Origin: Hahellaceae bacterium
GTDB lineage: Bacteria; Pseudomonadota; Gammaproteobacteria; Pseudomonadales; Oleiphilaceae
DNA length: 64,000 nucleotides
Assembly: GCA_024234505.1 (NCBI GenBank)
Contig: JACKOD010000001.1
Coordinates: forward strand, 496,001 to 560,000
Direction: 5' to 3'
Of this stretch, positions 1-9,000 are shown one piece after another. Within the stretch, counting starts at the first letter, position 1. Every line of letters starts with the position of its first letter. The translations under genes and the position numbers were made by a program. The notes under the pieces were generated by a model. That model saw only the letters and a list, made by a program, of their open reading frames with translations, was not told where the DNA came from and did not search any database.

Positions 1-573
1 AGCTTAAAGCATGCGGCGAATGCGCTGGGATTACCTCTGCAAGCGGATATGAAGTATCAGTCAATTATTGGTCTGGGAATGCTCGAGGCTGTTGAGGTGT
101 TGTATCCTTATCTGGACTCGAGAGATGTGGAAAGATATCGAAAAGCATATTCTGAAAGTTTCTTTGCTTCTCAAGAGCAGGGAAGTGTTCTTTATCCTCA
201 TGTAGAAGATGTCCTGGTGTCACTAGATAAAGCCGGAATTAAACTGGCTGTTGCGACGGGAAAAAGCCGGGAGGGCTTGAATAGGGCGCTGGAAGTGATG
301 GCGATTGGTGCCTATTTCAGTGTTACCCGGTGTGCAAATGAAACTCGTTCCAAGCCTCATCCGTTGATGCTGCAGGAGATTCTGAATTATTGCGAGGTGG
401 CGCCGGAAAATGCACTAATGGTGGGGGATACCACCTACGATCTTGAGATGGCGGCTCGTGCTGGCGTACCATCGGTAGGAGTGATATATGGTGCACACCC
501 TGCAGATGATTTATTGCGCTATTCGCCTCGAGGTTGTATAGATTGCTTGTCTAAACTGTCGCGCTATTTATAA
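1..573 (+). CDS. HAD-IA family phosphatase, 5' end outside window
   Basis: The reading frame is open from base 1, so the N-terminus, including the DxDxT nucleophile motif, lies upstream. Visible are the cap-like helical region, HAD motif II (LAVATGKS), motif III Lys in SKPHP, and motif IV GDTTYDLEMA. This is a phosphoglycolate-phosphatase-like hydrolase. In Pseudomonas-type genomes a HAD phosphatase lies between rluC and sppA, and the same order is seen here on the downstream side. The substrate cannot be told from sequence. The ATG at 49 is internal, because the upstream codons continue the HAD fold. Confidence 0.88.
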   Translation, partial: SLKHAANALGLPLQADMKYQSIIGLGMLEAVEVLYPYLDSRDVERYRKAYSESFFASQEQGSVLYPHVEDVLVSLDKAGIKLAVATGKSREGLNRALEVMAIGAYFSVTRCANETRSKPHPLMLQEILNYCEVAPENALMVGDTTYDLEMAARAGVPSVGVIYGAHPADDLLRYSPRGCIDCLSKLSRYL

Positions 574-649
574 GCTTTGATTCTGGATTGGTTGCGATAA
601 ACTATTGGCAGTAGATACTAATTTGTTTTTATTTTAGGGAGAGAGTCGC

Positions 650-1612
650 TTGGCGGATCAAGAAAGTACCAATAGCGTCAGCACAAAAGAGTGGAAGCTG
701 ATAGAAAAAACCATGCTTCAGATGACGGCGGAGCAGCGTAGGGCTCGTCGATGGGGAATATTCTTTAAGTTGCTTACCTTTGTATACCTTTTCTCGCTTT
801 TACTCATATTTAAAGCAGAGGTGGATCCAAAGGTGCATCATGGAGGGGAATCCTTTACCGCATTTGTTGATGTGAATGGTGTCATTGCCGCAGGTGAGGA
901 TGCCAATGCTGATGATATTGTTTCGGGATTGCGCGATGCGTTCGACGATCCGGGAACGGCGGCTATTATCATGCGAATTAATAGTCCTGGTGGTAGTCCG
1001 GTGCAGGCTGGATATGTTTACGATGAAATAAAGCGTTTAAGACAGCTTCATCCAGATACCAAATTGTATGCAGTTATCTCTGATTTGGGGGCATCTGGTG
1101 CGTACTACATCGCAGCGGCGGCGGATGCCATCTATGCAGATAAAGCCAGTCTGGTGGGTTCGATAGGCGTGGTGGCCTCTGGCTTCGGGTTTGTAGAGTC
1201 CATGGAGAAGCTTGGTGTTGAGCGTAGAACTTATACTGCGGGTGAGCATAAGGCTTTTCTTGACCCTTTTAGTCCTCAGCGCGATCAGGAGGTAGACTTC
1301 TGGCAGTCGGTGCTCAATAAAACACATCAGCAGTTTATTGGCAAGGTAAAGGAGGGGAGAGGGGATCGTCTAAAAGAGGATCCGTTGATGTTTTCTGGTT
1401 TGGTCTGGAGTGGTGAGCAGGCGCTGGAGCTGGGGCTGATTGATGGATTGGGAAGTGCCGGGTTTGTTGCCCGTGAAATTATTGGAGAAGAAAATACTGT
1501 CGATTTTACTGCACAGCCGGATGCCTTTGAGAAGTTTGTTCAGCGTATGGGAACGGTCGTGGGGGATGTTATTGTTAATCGCGTGGCAAGCAGTAATTTG
1601 CAATTAAGGTAG
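650..1612 (+). CDS. sppA: Signal peptide peptidase SppA-like, S49 family (short form)
   Basis: This membrane-anchored serine protease degrades cleaved signal peptides in the inner membrane/periplasm. The start is TTG, with GGGAGAGAG just upstream. One transmembrane segment is at about residues 37-54. The S49 core carries SPGGSP (112-117), the nucleophile Ser149 in GASGAYY, and Lys201 in GEHKAF. The spacing of Ser149 and Lys201 resembles the Ser/Lys dyad of the short Bacillus-type SppA. At 320 aa it is the single-domain form, not the 600-aa E. coli SppA. It follows the HAD gene and is convergent with maf. Confidence 0.9.
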   Translation: MADQESTNSVSTKEWKLIEKTMLQMTAEQRRARRWGIFFKLLTFVYLFSLLLIFKAEVDPKVHHGGESFTAFVDVNGVIAAGEDANADDIVSGLRDAFDDPGTAAIIMRINSPGGSPVQAGYVYDEIKRLRQLHPDTKLYAVISDLGASGAYYIAAAADAIYADKASLVGSIGVVASGFGFVESMEKLGVERRTYTAGEHKAFLDPFSPQRDQEVDFWQSVLNKTHQQFIGKVKEGRGDRLKEDPLMFSGLVWSGEQALELGLIDGLGSAGFVAREIIGEENTVDFTAQPDAFEKFVQRMGTVVGDVIVNRVASSNLQLR

Positions 1613-1649
1613 CCAGTCAATCCGACGCATGGAAGTTGATGCATGAAGG

Positions 1650-2255
1650 TTATTCGTCACATTGAAGTGCGGAAATGCCTTCTTTCTCCAGCATTGTGAC
1701 AAGGTCGATGAGGGGGAGCCCAATGAGTGTATTGGGGTCCTTCCCTTCCAAGGCCTCAAAAAGGCAAATGCCTAGCCCCTCCATTTTGAAACTTCCGGCG
1801 CAGTCATAGGGTCTTTCTCGCTCCAAATAGCACTCGATAGTCTTTTGACTCAAATTTCTGAACTTGACGGTATATTTGTCAATGATGGTGTTCACCTGGT
1901 TGGTCTGGCTATTAAATACGCTCAAGCCGGTGTAGAAAATGATGCTTTTGCCGCTGCATTCGCTCAATTGGTGCTTGGCTTTTGTGTGACTTCCTGGCTT
2001 GCCTAAAATGAGTCCTGAAGGTGTTGTTGCCACTTGATCTGAACCAATGATGATGTGGTTTGGATAATTGTTTTTTAGTGCTTTGGCTTTTAACTCTGCC
2101 AGGCGAAAAGCTAACTGCTGCGCCGATTCGTTTTCGAGCGGCGATTCGTCCACGTTTGGCGCCGCAGTAAGAAAGGGGATTCCAAGTTTTTTCAAGAGCT
2201 CGGCGCGATAAGTCGATGTCGAGGCCAATATCAATGGCAAATTGTTAGGCTTCAT
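1650..2255 (-). CDS. maf: Maf/YceF family nucleotide pyrophosphatase
   Basis: Maf-fold house-cleaning pyrophosphatase of 201 aa. The N-terminus has LILASTSTYR and the PNVDES signature, followed by IIGSDQVA, which carries the catalytic Asp. The YceF subgroup (7-methyl-GTP pyrophosphatase) is favoured because the gene borders yceD-rpmF, as yceF does in E. coli, but substrate assignment is inference. It is transcribed away from yceD, so 2256-2483 is a divergent regulatory region. Confidence 0.9.
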   Translation of the reverse strand: MKPNNLPLILASTSTYRAELLKKLGIPFLTAAPNVDESPLENESAQQLAFRLAELKAKALKNNYPNHIIIGSDQVATTPSGLILGKPGSHTKAKHQLSECSGKSIIFYTGLSVFNSQTNQVNTIIDKYTVKFRNLSQKTIECYLERERPYDCAGSFKMEGLGICLFEALEGKDPNTLIGLPLIDLVTMLEKEGISALQCDE

Positions 2256-2445
2256 CTTATTTTACGCATTTTAGATGGTCGGAAGGGAGTGCCAGTTTAC
2301 TCATGGCTCCCATGTACTCACTAATTTTACTTTAATTTAAACGTGAGTTTTTTATTAATCGACGGAATGCGTGTAAAATTTCCCGGCAGGTCAGAGGGAT
2401 TACGCTGTTTCTATCTCGGTATTGGAAACAAAATGCGAATCTCCT

Positions 2446-2474
2446 TTGACAAAGTTCTTTTGCAACCATAAAAT
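2446..2474 (+). promoter_or_regulatory. Sigma-70 promoter of the yceD-rpmF-plsX operon
   Basis: TTGACA (2446-2451) and TAAAAT (2469-2474) are separated by exactly 17 bp. A start of transcription about 7 nt past the -10 falls at roughly 2481, only a few bases before the ATG of yceD at 2484. Confidence 0.7.
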
Positions 2475-2483
2475 TGCGCGCTT

Positions 2484-3005
2484 ATGTCAGACAGATCCTT
2501 ACAACAGAACGTCGAATTCATTAAATACGCTGATCAGTACAAAATGCTGAGCGGGCGTATTGCTTTTGCGGATATGCCAAGAGTGGCAGAGTTGCTGGCG
2601 AGCAGTAACGGCAGTGTCGAGGCAGAGCTGAAATTCGGAAGAGATGAACAGAATATTCGAATTGTGCAGGGTCGCCTGACGTGTGATGCCGAACTGGTAT
2701 GTCAGCGTTGCCTCGGAAATGTGATTACACATCTTGAGACAACATTTGTGCTTGCAGGGGTGTTCAGTGATGAACAAGCCCGACATTTGCCGAAAGATTA
2801 TGAGCCTTTGCTGTTAGTTAATGGTGAGGTGTGTGTTGCAGACATGATTGAAGAAGAGCTGTTGTTGAGTCTTCCCATGTTTGCCTATCACTCCAATCCT
2901 GACTGCGGTGACATAAGTGCTGATGCTGACAATGATTCTCTAGCTACAGAAGCAGAGAAGGATAATCCGTTTGCTGTCCTTTCCGGACTCAAGCTTACTA
3001 AGTAG
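2484..3005 (+). CDS. yceD: YceD / DUF177 family 23S rRNA accumulation protein
   Basis: This conserved protein is encoded directly before ribosomal protein L32 in most proteobacteria and is implicated in 23S rRNA accumulation. It is 173 aa with the conserved CQRC pair near residues 74-77 and an acidic C-terminal half (IEEELLLSLP). The start at 2484 gives the usual N-terminal length. No Shine-Dalgarno is visible before it, and a strong promoter ends 9 bp upstream, so the mRNA may be leaderless or nearly so. Confidence 0.92.
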   Translation: MSDRSLQQNVEFIKYADQYKMLSGRIAFADMPRVAELLASSNGSVEAELKFGRDEQNIRIVQGRLTCDAELVCQRCLGNVITHLETTFVLAGVFSDEQARHLPKDYEPLLLVNGEVCVADMIEEELLLSLPMFAYHSNPDCGDISADADNDSLATEAEKDNPFAVLSGLKLTK

Positions 3006-3046
3006 TATGTTTAGGTTCTCTAAGTAATTTTAGGAGTGAAATCCAA

Positions 3047-3226
3047 ATGGCCGTTCAACAAGATAAGAAATCTCGCTCAAGACGTGACATGCGTCGTTCG
3101 CACGATGCGCTGACAGCGCCCGCACTATCAATTGATCCAACTACTGGTGAGACACATCGTCGCCATCACGTTTCTCCAGATGGCTTCTATCGTGGCAAAA
3201 AGGTAGTTGCTTCATCTGAAGAGTAA
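3047..3226 (+). CDS. rpmF: 50S ribosomal protein L32
   Basis: A 59-aa basic protein that starts MAVQQDKKSRSRRDMRRSHD and carries the L32 hallmark HHVSPDGFYRGKKV. It has no zinc-binding cysteines, so it is the C-minus form. The ATG is preceded by TAGGAG at 3031. It lies 41 bp after yceD and directly before plsX, the classical order. Confidence 0.97.
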   Translation: MAVQQDKKSRSRRDMRRSHDALTAPALSIDPTTGETHRRHHVSPDGFYRGKKVVASSEE

Positions 3227-3230
3227 TAGG

Positions 3231-4244
3231 TTGCGCCAGCACCCTGTTAGAATTGCCGTTGATGTCATGGGTGGGGATCTGGGTCCTCGCGTAACCGTGC
3301 CATCTGCGGCAAGATTTGCCTCGCAAAATCCACAGTTGTCTGTGATTCTTGTTGGTCAGGAATCAAAAATAGCAAGTCTTCTCTCTGATATTTCCCCAAT
3401 ACCCAATCTTCATATTCGGCACGCTTCTGATGAAGTGATGATGAACGAACGTCCGGCCTCCGCCTTGCGATATAAGCGCGGATCATCTATGGCTGTTGCA
3501 TTGCAGATGATTGCAAACAAAGAAGCAGATGTATGCGTCAGTGCCGGAAATACCGGTGCGTTGATGGCATTGAGTCGTTCGATATTGCGAATGCTTCCTG
3601 GCGTTGATCGGCCCGCATTATTAAAAGTGTTGTCGCTTCCTTCCGGCAAGGTTTATTTGTTGGATTTAGGTGCCAATATTGATTGTTCGGCAGAACACCT
3701 CTATCAGTATGCGTTGATGGGGTGTGCGTATTACGCACTGGTTGAAAATAATTCAAGTCCGAGGGTAGGGTTGCTGAATGTCGGGGAAGAGGAAATAAAG
3801 GGGACGGAGCAGGTCAGGCTTGCGGCTCGCCTGATTTCGGAAGCCGAGAGTATTCACTATATAGGCTTTATTGAAGGTGATCAGGTGTTTTTTGATAAGG
3901 CCGATATCGTTGTCTGCGATGGGTTTGTTGGGAATGTAGCGTTAAAAACCGGGGAAGGTATGGCGCGTATGCTGATATCAGTGCTGGAATCTTCCCTGAA
4001 AGGACGTTGGTATTTGCGTCTTTTGGGGTGGGCGTTTAAGTCGGTCATCCAAAGTGTCATAAAAAGTCTCGATCCCGGGAGATACAATGGTGCGATTCTT
4101 ATCGGGGTTCAGGGGATTGTTTACAAAAGTCATGGAAGTGCTGATGAGGCTGCTTTTTTTAGAGCGTTAACACAGGCCGCATGTGATGCTGAGCGGGTAA
4201 CCCCTGAGGCATTGAATGATAGTCTGGATGAATTGCTCATTTAA
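3231..4244 (+). CDS. plsX: Phosphate acyltransferase PlsX
   Basis: Makes acyl-phosphate from acyl-ACP for phospholipid synthesis. The N-terminus RIAVDVMGGDLGP, the core VSAGNTGALM and the C-terminal NGAILIGVQGIVYKSHG are diagnostic of PlsX. I place the start at TTG 3231, five bases after the rpmF stop, giving 337 aa and matching family N-termini. An in-frame TTG at 3207 inside rpmF is a less likely alternative. Confidence 0.93.
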   Translation: MRQHPVRIAVDVMGGDLGPRVTVPSAARFASQNPQLSVILVGQESKIASLLSDISPIPNLHIRHASDEVMMNERPASALRYKRGSSMAVALQMIANKEADVCVSAGNTGALMALSRSILRMLPGVDRPALLKVLSLPSGKVYLLDLGANIDCSAEHLYQYALMGCAYYALVENNSSPRVGLLNVGEEEIKGTEQVRLAARLISEAESIHYIGFIEGDQVFFDKADIVVCDGFVGNVALKTGEGMARMLISVLESSLKGRWYLRLLGWAFKSVIQSVIKSLDPGRYNGAILIGVQGIVYKSHGSADEAAFFRALTQAACDAERVTPEALNDSLDELLI

Positions 4245-4300
4245 TTGCGTGATTTGGGTAATTAGCAATGTGTCTGTTTTGTTTGGCTAAGGATTGAGTT

Positions 4301-5242
4301 GTGAAAACTGCGTTTGTCTTTCCCGGTCAGGGATCTCAGTCGGTCGGCATGCTCGAGGCGGCCCATCGAGAATTTGAAGTGGTCAGAGAAGTGTTTCACG
4401 AAGCAAGTGAGGCGCTTTCGCTGGATTTATGGCACCTGATTGAAAACGGGCCTGAAAGTGAGCTCAATAAAACGGAATTTACTCAGCCTGCGATTCTTGC
4501 CGCAAGTGTGGCACTGTATCGTGCGTGGCTTTCTGCCGGTGGTAGTGTGCCGGATTATATTGCCGGGCATAGTTTAGGAGAATACAGTGCGTTAGTTTCA
4601 CTGGGGGCAATATCTCTGTCAGAGGGTGTCAAGCTGGTGCGTCGGCGTGGGCAGTTGATGCAGGATGCTGTACCGGTTGGTGTAGGGGCGATGGCGGCGG
4701 TGCTAAATCTCGACGATGCCCTGGTTGTTCAGTGCTGTGAAAAGGCGTCAGATGTGGGTGTAGTAGCTGCTGTTAACTTTAACTCGCCAGGGCAGGTTGT
4801 TATCGCGGGCGAGGTAGGTGCGGTAGAGGTTGCGTCGGGGTTTTGTAAGGAGGCGGGGGCTAAGCGCGTGCTGCCTTTGCCGGTCAGTGTGCCCTCTCAT
4901 TGTGCGCTAATGACGCCAGCAGCCGACCTGTTGATGCCTTATTTGGTTTCTGCTTTGGTAAGGCCACCAGAAGTTCCCTTGATACAAAATGTGACAGCGA
5001 CGGAAGTAACCAGTCTTGATTCGTTAAAGAATAACTTGGTTAAGCAATTGTATTCTCCCGTGCTTTGGACTCAATCGGTGGCCCGATTGTCGGCCCTGGG
5101 GGTAACACATGTGGTTGAGTGTGGTCCGGGAAAAGTGCTTTCCGGGCTTATTAAGCGCATCGATAAATCCATGACGGTTTTTGATATTGAAAATCCCGAG
5201 AAACTTCATTCAACAATTGAGCTAATGGCAGAAAAGGAGTGA
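4301..5242 (+). CDS. fabD: Malonyl-CoA:ACP transacylase
   Basis: Loads malonyl groups onto ACP for fatty acid synthesis. It is 313 aa with GTG start and AAGGATTGAG upstream. The FPGQGSQ oxyanion motif is at the N-terminus, the nucleophile is Ser91 in GHSLGE, the substrate-binding Arg lies in RRRGQLM (about 115-117), and the catalytic His200 is in VPSHCAL. It overlaps no neighbour; fabG starts 3 bp after its stop, so the two are surely co-translated. Confidence 0.96.
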   Translation: MKTAFVFPGQGSQSVGMLEAAHREFEVVREVFHEASEALSLDLWHLIENGPESELNKTEFTQPAILAASVALYRAWLSAGGSVPDYIAGHSLGEYSALVSLGAISLSEGVKLVRRRGQLMQDAVPVGVGAMAAVLNLDDALVVQCCEKASDVGVVAAVNFNSPGQVVIAGEVGAVEVASGFCKEAGAKRVLPLPVSVPSHCALMTPAADLLMPYLVSALVRPPEVPLIQNVTATEVTSLDSLKNNLVKQLYSPVLWTQSVARLSALGVTHVVECGPGKVLSGLIKRIDKSMTVFDIENPEKLHSTIELMAEKE

Positions 5243-5245
5243 GCC

Positions 5246-5989
5246 GTGTCTGTAAATAGAAAAGTGGCGATAGTGACAGGTGCAAGTCGAGGTATTGGAC
5301 GCGCAATAGCGAAAGCATTGGCATCAATGGAATTTACCGTGATTGGTACGGCAACTACGGAGGAAGGGGCTTCGTCGATTTCTCATTACTTTGCGAAGTG
5401 GGGTTTGAACGGAGACGGCATCGTGATGGATGTATCCAGCCCGGCTTCTGTCGAAGAAGGAATTAAACAGGTAGCGTCGGCTTATGGCGTGCCCTTGGTG
5501 TTGGTTAATAATGCAGGCATTACTCAAGATAATTTACTGTTGCGAATGAAAGATGCGGAATGGGATTCTGTTATTAACACGAATCTCAGCTCTGTTTACA
5601 GAACGTCAAAAGCGGTTCTTAGGGGAATGACTAAAGAGCGCTGGGGGCGAATTATTAATGTTTCCTCGGTGGTTGCATCAATGGGCAATGCCGGCCAGGC
5701 AAACTATGCTGCGGCGAAAGCGGGAATAGAAGGATTTACCCGGGCGTTGGCGAAAGAAGTTTCTGGTCGTAATATTACTATCAATACGGTAGCGCCGGGC
5801 TTTATCGAAACGGATATGACAAAGGATCTGCCTGAGAATTCAAGAAATGCAATGCTGTCAATGATTCCGGCTCAGCGTTTGGGGCAGCCGGAAGAAGTGG
5901 CGGCGGTGGTTGCTTTCCTGGCAAGCGATGCAGCCTCCTATATTACGGGTGAGACAATTCATGTAAACGGTGGTATGTACATGAATTAA
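5246..5989 (+). CDS. fabG: 3-oxoacyl-ACP reductase
   Basis: NADPH-dependent short-chain dehydrogenase of the fatty acid elongation cycle, 247 aa. It shows TGASRGIG (11-18), NNAG (88-91), the catalytic Ser at about 140, and the YxxxK pair Tyr154/Lys158. It starts with GTG behind a strong GAAAAGGAG site that lies inside the end of fabD. Context between fabD and acpP makes the assignment firm. Confidence 0.96.
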   Translation: MSVNRKVAIVTGASRGIGRAIAKALASMEFTVIGTATTEEGASSISHYFAKWGLNGDGIVMDVSSPASVEEGIKQVASAYGVPLVLVNNAGITQDNLLLRMKDAEWDSVINTNLSSVYRTSKAVLRGMTKERWGRIINVSSVVASMGNAGQANYAAAKAGIEGFTRALAKEVSGRNITINTVAPGFIETDMTKDLPENSRNAMLSMIPAQRLGQPEEVAAVVAFLASDAASYITGETIHVNGGMYMN

Positions 5990-6039
5990 ATGGGTTTGGT
6001 TGATGTAGGTTTTGGATTGGCAGAAGGCTAAAAACACGC

Positions 6040-6068
6040 TTGTTTAGAGGGGGGTATTCCACTAGACT
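6040..6068 (+). promoter_or_regulatory. Possible sigma-70 promoter of acpP
   Basis: TTGTTT (6040-6045) and TAGACT (6063-6068) stand 17 bp apart, about 43 bp before the acpP start. acpP usually needs higher expression than fabG, and the 121-bp gap leaves room for a promoter. The match is only fair. Confidence 0.4.
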
Positions 6069-6110
6069 AGCACGCTATTAAATGCTTGGTGCATATTAAG
6101 AGAGGATATC

Positions 6111-6344
6111 ATGAGTACTGTTGAAGAGCGCGTTAAAAAGATTGTCTGTGAACAGCTGGGTGTAAAAGAATCAGAAGTTCAGAATACATCTTCATTTGTT
6201 GAAGATTTGGGTGCAGACTCTCTGGATACCGTTGAGTTGGTAATGGCGCTTGAAGAAGAATTCGAAACGGAAATTCCTGATGAAGAAGCCGAAAAGCTCG
6301 GTACCGTTCAGGACGCAATAGATTACATTCTGGCTCACCAGTAA
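6111..6344 (+). CDS. acpP: Acyl carrier protein
   Basis: A 77-aa acidic helical protein with the phosphopantetheine site Ser37 in GADSLDTVELVMALEEEF. AGAGAGGAT precedes the ATG. It carries growing fatty acyl chains. A strong terminator follows, and the next gene is pabC, whereas fabF normally follows acpP in gammaproteobacteria. Confidence 0.98.
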   Translation: MSTVEERVKKIVCEQLGVKESEVQNTSSFVEDLGADSLDTVELVMALEEEFETEIPDEEAEKLGTVQDAIDYILAHQ

Positions 6345-6377
6345 AAGTAATCCCGTTACTGTAATTTATAGCCAAGC

Positions 6378-6411
6378 AAAGCCGCCCCGGGTATACCGGG
6401 GCGGCTTTTTT
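6378..6411 (+). terminator. Rho-independent terminator after acpP
   Basis: GC-rich stem GCCGCCCCGG / CCGGGGCGGC with loop GTATA, flanked by AAA on the left and a run of T on the right (6405-6411). Confidence 0.93.
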
Positions 6412-6428
6412 ATGTTTAAACTATTTCA

Positions 6429-7286
6429 ATGAAATCATTGCAAAGTTATCTCGTAACCAGTGACGGTTTTGTACCCGCTTCGTGGGTAGCTGATCGTGGG
6501 CTGATGTATGGTGACGGTTTATTTGAAACAATACGTGTAATAGATGGATCAATGCCTTTAAAAGATTGGCATGTTGATCGTCTATTGCGTGGTTGTGAAA
6601 AACTGGTCATTCCCATCACGCGGGACCGGATTGACGAGCTGTTTTGTCATATTTTTCTCTCCTTTCAGAATGAGTTTGTTTCTGCCAGCGTCGTGCTTAA
6701 ATTGGTGGTCACTCGTGGTATTGGTGGGCGAGGTTACAGTGAGCCGGATTCAGTGTCGCCGGCTGTTTATGTTTTGCTAAGCCCCATGCCGGAATATGAG
6801 ACAGATAACTATAATCGTGGAATAGAAAGCACTATCTGTGAATACAGGTTGTCGGAAAATCGCTTTCTAGCGGGTTTGAAGCATTTAAATCGTTTGGATC
6901 AGGTAATGGCCAGTCGTGAGCTCGGCTCCTGTCCAGAGGCGTTCGTGTTAGATCAGTCTGGTCTTGTAGTGGAGGGGACGCGTTCTAATTTGTTGTTAGA
7001 GCGTAATGGTGTGATCTATACACCACTGATTGTGGGTGCAGGTGTTCGTGGTGTACTCGTTTCCTGGTTGAAGTCAAATGCGCCCAAAATCGGACTGGAA
7101 ATCAGGGAAGCCAGTATTGATCCTGATGACTTGCTAACCGCGGATGGGCTTGCATTTGCAAACAGTGTCTTTGGGCTTTGGCCTGTTCGTGCGTTAAGGG
7201 GGAGGCAAATTCCGGTGAGTCAGGGTATACGGCGATTGCAGGTCTATTTGCATGAAAGCTTGGGTTATCCGGGAGTGACGTTTTGA
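6429..7286 (+). CDS. pabC: Aminodeoxychorismate lyase
   Basis: PLP-dependent fold IV enzyme that makes p-aminobenzoate for folate. It is 285 aa with LMYGDGLFETIR near residues 25-36, the PLP lysine Lys151 in GLKHLNRLDQV, and the EGTRSNL motif. The order pabC-mltG-tmk is typical. It begins 17 bp after the acpP terminator, so readthrough or a promoter hidden by the terminator must drive it. D-amino-acid aminotransferases share the fold, but the context favours PabC. Confidence 0.92.
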   Translation: MKSLQSYLVTSDGFVPASWVADRGLMYGDGLFETIRVIDGSMPLKDWHVDRLLRGCEKLVIPITRDRIDELFCHIFLSFQNEFVSASVVLKLVVTRGIGGRGYSEPDSVSPAVYVLLSPMPEYETDNYNRGIESTICEYRLSENRFLAGLKHLNRLDQVMASRELGSCPEAFVLDQSGLVVEGTRSNLLLERNGVIYTPLIVGAGVRGVLVSWLKSNAPKIGLEIREASIDPDDLLTADGLAFANSVFGLWPVRALRGRQIPVSQGIRRLQVYLHESLGYPGVTF

Positions 7287-8299
7287 TAAAAAAGCGAGTT
7301 CTGTTTGCCTTATTTCTGCTGATGGTGGCTATTGGGTATTATCAAATTAATTCGATGCTCAATACGCCAGTTAATCTGGAAGGTAAGTCGAGCGTTGTGA
7401 TTGTCGAAAGCGGAGCCACGCTCAAGAGTATTTCACGAGAGTTGATGCGGCAGGGGTACTTTGATAATGCCTGGGTGGTTGAATTTTCAGGACGATGGCT
7501 ATATCAGGGCGTCTCTTTAAAGGCAGGAGAGTATCAGTTGCTGGAGGGCATGAAAATAGAGCAAGTGCTTTCCTTGCTGAGTTCCGGAAAAAGCATTCTT
7601 TACCACATCAGATTTATCGAAGGATGGCGTTTTAAGGATTTGCGGGCAGTGCTGGAAAACGCTGACCAGCTTACCTCAACTCTTAAAGATCTGTCTGATG
7701 AAGCGTTGATGCGAAAGCTAAATGCAGAGTTTCTGCATCCGGAGGGGTTGTTTTTTCCAGATACCTATAGCTATCAGCGTGGCGACACCGACTTTAGTGT
7801 ACTAAAACGGGCATTTCTGAAAATGCAGTATGAGTTGCGGTCGGTATGGGATGCTCGAGCCGAGGATTGCGTGGTTAAAACGCCTTACGAGGCGTTGGTT
7901 CTGGCATCTATCATTGAAAAGGAAACCGGGGCACCAGAAGAGCGCGCGGCCATCTCAGGTGTATTTAGTCGTAGACTCAAATTAGGGATGAGGTTACAGA
8001 CAGATCCGTCCGTAATCTATGGCTTGGGTGAGCGTTATGACGGTAATTTAACTAAAGCACACCTTCGGCAAGATACCCCCTACAATACCTATTTGAATTA
8101 TGGTTTACCTCCTACCCCTATTGCGCTACCCGGGCGAGAAGCGCTATTGGCAGCAGTCCAGCCAGCCAGATCAAATAATATTTATTTTGTAGCCAGAGGT
8201 GATGGCACTCACGTATTCTCTGATACATTGGATGCGCATAATAAAGCGGTTCGCAAGTTCCAATTGAACAGATCATCAAGTTATAGATCAACCAAATAA
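7283..8299 (+). CDS. mltG: Endolytic murein transglycosylase MltG (YceG)
   Basis: An inner-membrane lytic transglycosylase that releases nascent glycan strands. It is 338 aa with an N-terminal transmembrane helix (about 5-22), a LysM-like region, and the catalytic motif ASIIEKETG (Glu at 212/214) followed by RLQTDPSVIYG. The TTG start overlaps the pabC stop by four bases (TTGA), indicating translational coupling. Confidence 0.95.
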   Translation: MIKKRVLFALFLLMVAIGYYQINSMLNTPVNLEGKSSVVIVESGATLKSISRELMRQGYFDNAWVVEFSGRWLYQGVSLKAGEYQLLEGMKIEQVLSLLSSGKSILYHIRFIEGWRFKDLRAVLENADQLTSTLKDLSDEALMRKLNAEFLHPEGLFFPDTYSYQRGDTDFSVLKRAFLKMQYELRSVWDARAEDCVVKTPYEALVLASIIEKETGAPEERAAISGVFSRRLKLGMRLQTDPSVIYGLGERYDGNLTKAHLRQDTPYNTYLNYGLPPTPIALPGREALLAAVQPARSNNIYFVARGDGTHVFSDTLDAHNKAVRKFQLNRSSSYRSTK

Positions 8300-8330
8300 C
8301 AGTTAACGCACGTATTTGAGAGGTGCAAGT

Positions 8331-8951
8331 TTGCAGCGCGGACTATTTATTACTATTGAAGGTGGTGAAGGGGTTGGAAAAAGTACCAATCTTCAATTTA
8401 TAGCGGACTGTTTACGAACATCCGGTCGTGAAGTCATTACCACCAGAGAGCCCGGTGGTACGGCATTTTCGGAGGAAATCAGAACGCTATTGCTGGCGCC
8501 CAGAGAGGAGCAGGTTTCTGAAGAGGCGGAACTATTGTTAATGTTCTCAGCTCGTGCACAGCATCTCAGCCAGCTAATTATGCCGTCGCTTGAAAACGGA
8601 GTCTGTGTATTATCTGATCGATTTACTGATGCAACCTATGCTTATCAGGGTGGGGGGCGTGGTCAATCTATGGAAAGAATAGCGATTTTAGAAACAATGG
8701 TTCAAGGGGGCTTTCGGCCTGATCTAACTTTGTTGCTGGATGCACCTGTTGAGATTGGAATGGCAAGAGCCAATAAGCGTGGCGCACTGGATAGATTTGA
8801 GCAGGAAAAGGCAGCGTTTTTTGAGCGAGTCAGGCAAGTCTATTTAGCCCGGGCAGAGGCATATCCAGAACGCGTGTGCGTTATAGATGCTTCGAAGTCG
8901 CTGCAAGCTGTACAGGCGGAAATTTTGCAGGCTATTAAAGAAAGGATTTAG
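8331..8951 (+). CDS. tmk: Thymidylate kinase
   Basis: Phosphorylates dTMP to dTDP. The P-loop GGEGVGKST is at the N-terminus, LSDRFTDATYAYQGGGRG carries the DR motif, and the LID region follows. I choose TTG 8331 because GAGAGG lies 7 bp before it, giving 206 aa; an upstream in-frame TTG at 8316 has no such site. In relatives holB follows tmk, but here a terminator and acnB follow instead. Confidence 0.94.
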   Translation: MQRGLFITIEGGEGVGKSTNLQFIADCLRTSGREVITTREPGGTAFSEEIRTLLLAPREEQVSEEAELLLMFSARAQHLSQLIMPSLENGVCVLSDRFTDATYAYQGGGRGQSMERIAILETMVQGGFRPDLTLLLDAPVEIGMARANKRGALDRFEQEKAAFFERVRQVYLARAEAYPERVCVIDASKSLQAVQAEILQAIKERI

Positions 8952-9000
8952 TTTGTTGTCTGAGACTAATAAAGCCGCTGATTTAATTAAGTTATCAAAA

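Noticed and set aside
3207..3230. plsX start at TTG 3207
   Set aside because: It lies inside rpmF and lengthens the N-terminus beyond the family norm; 3231 fits better.
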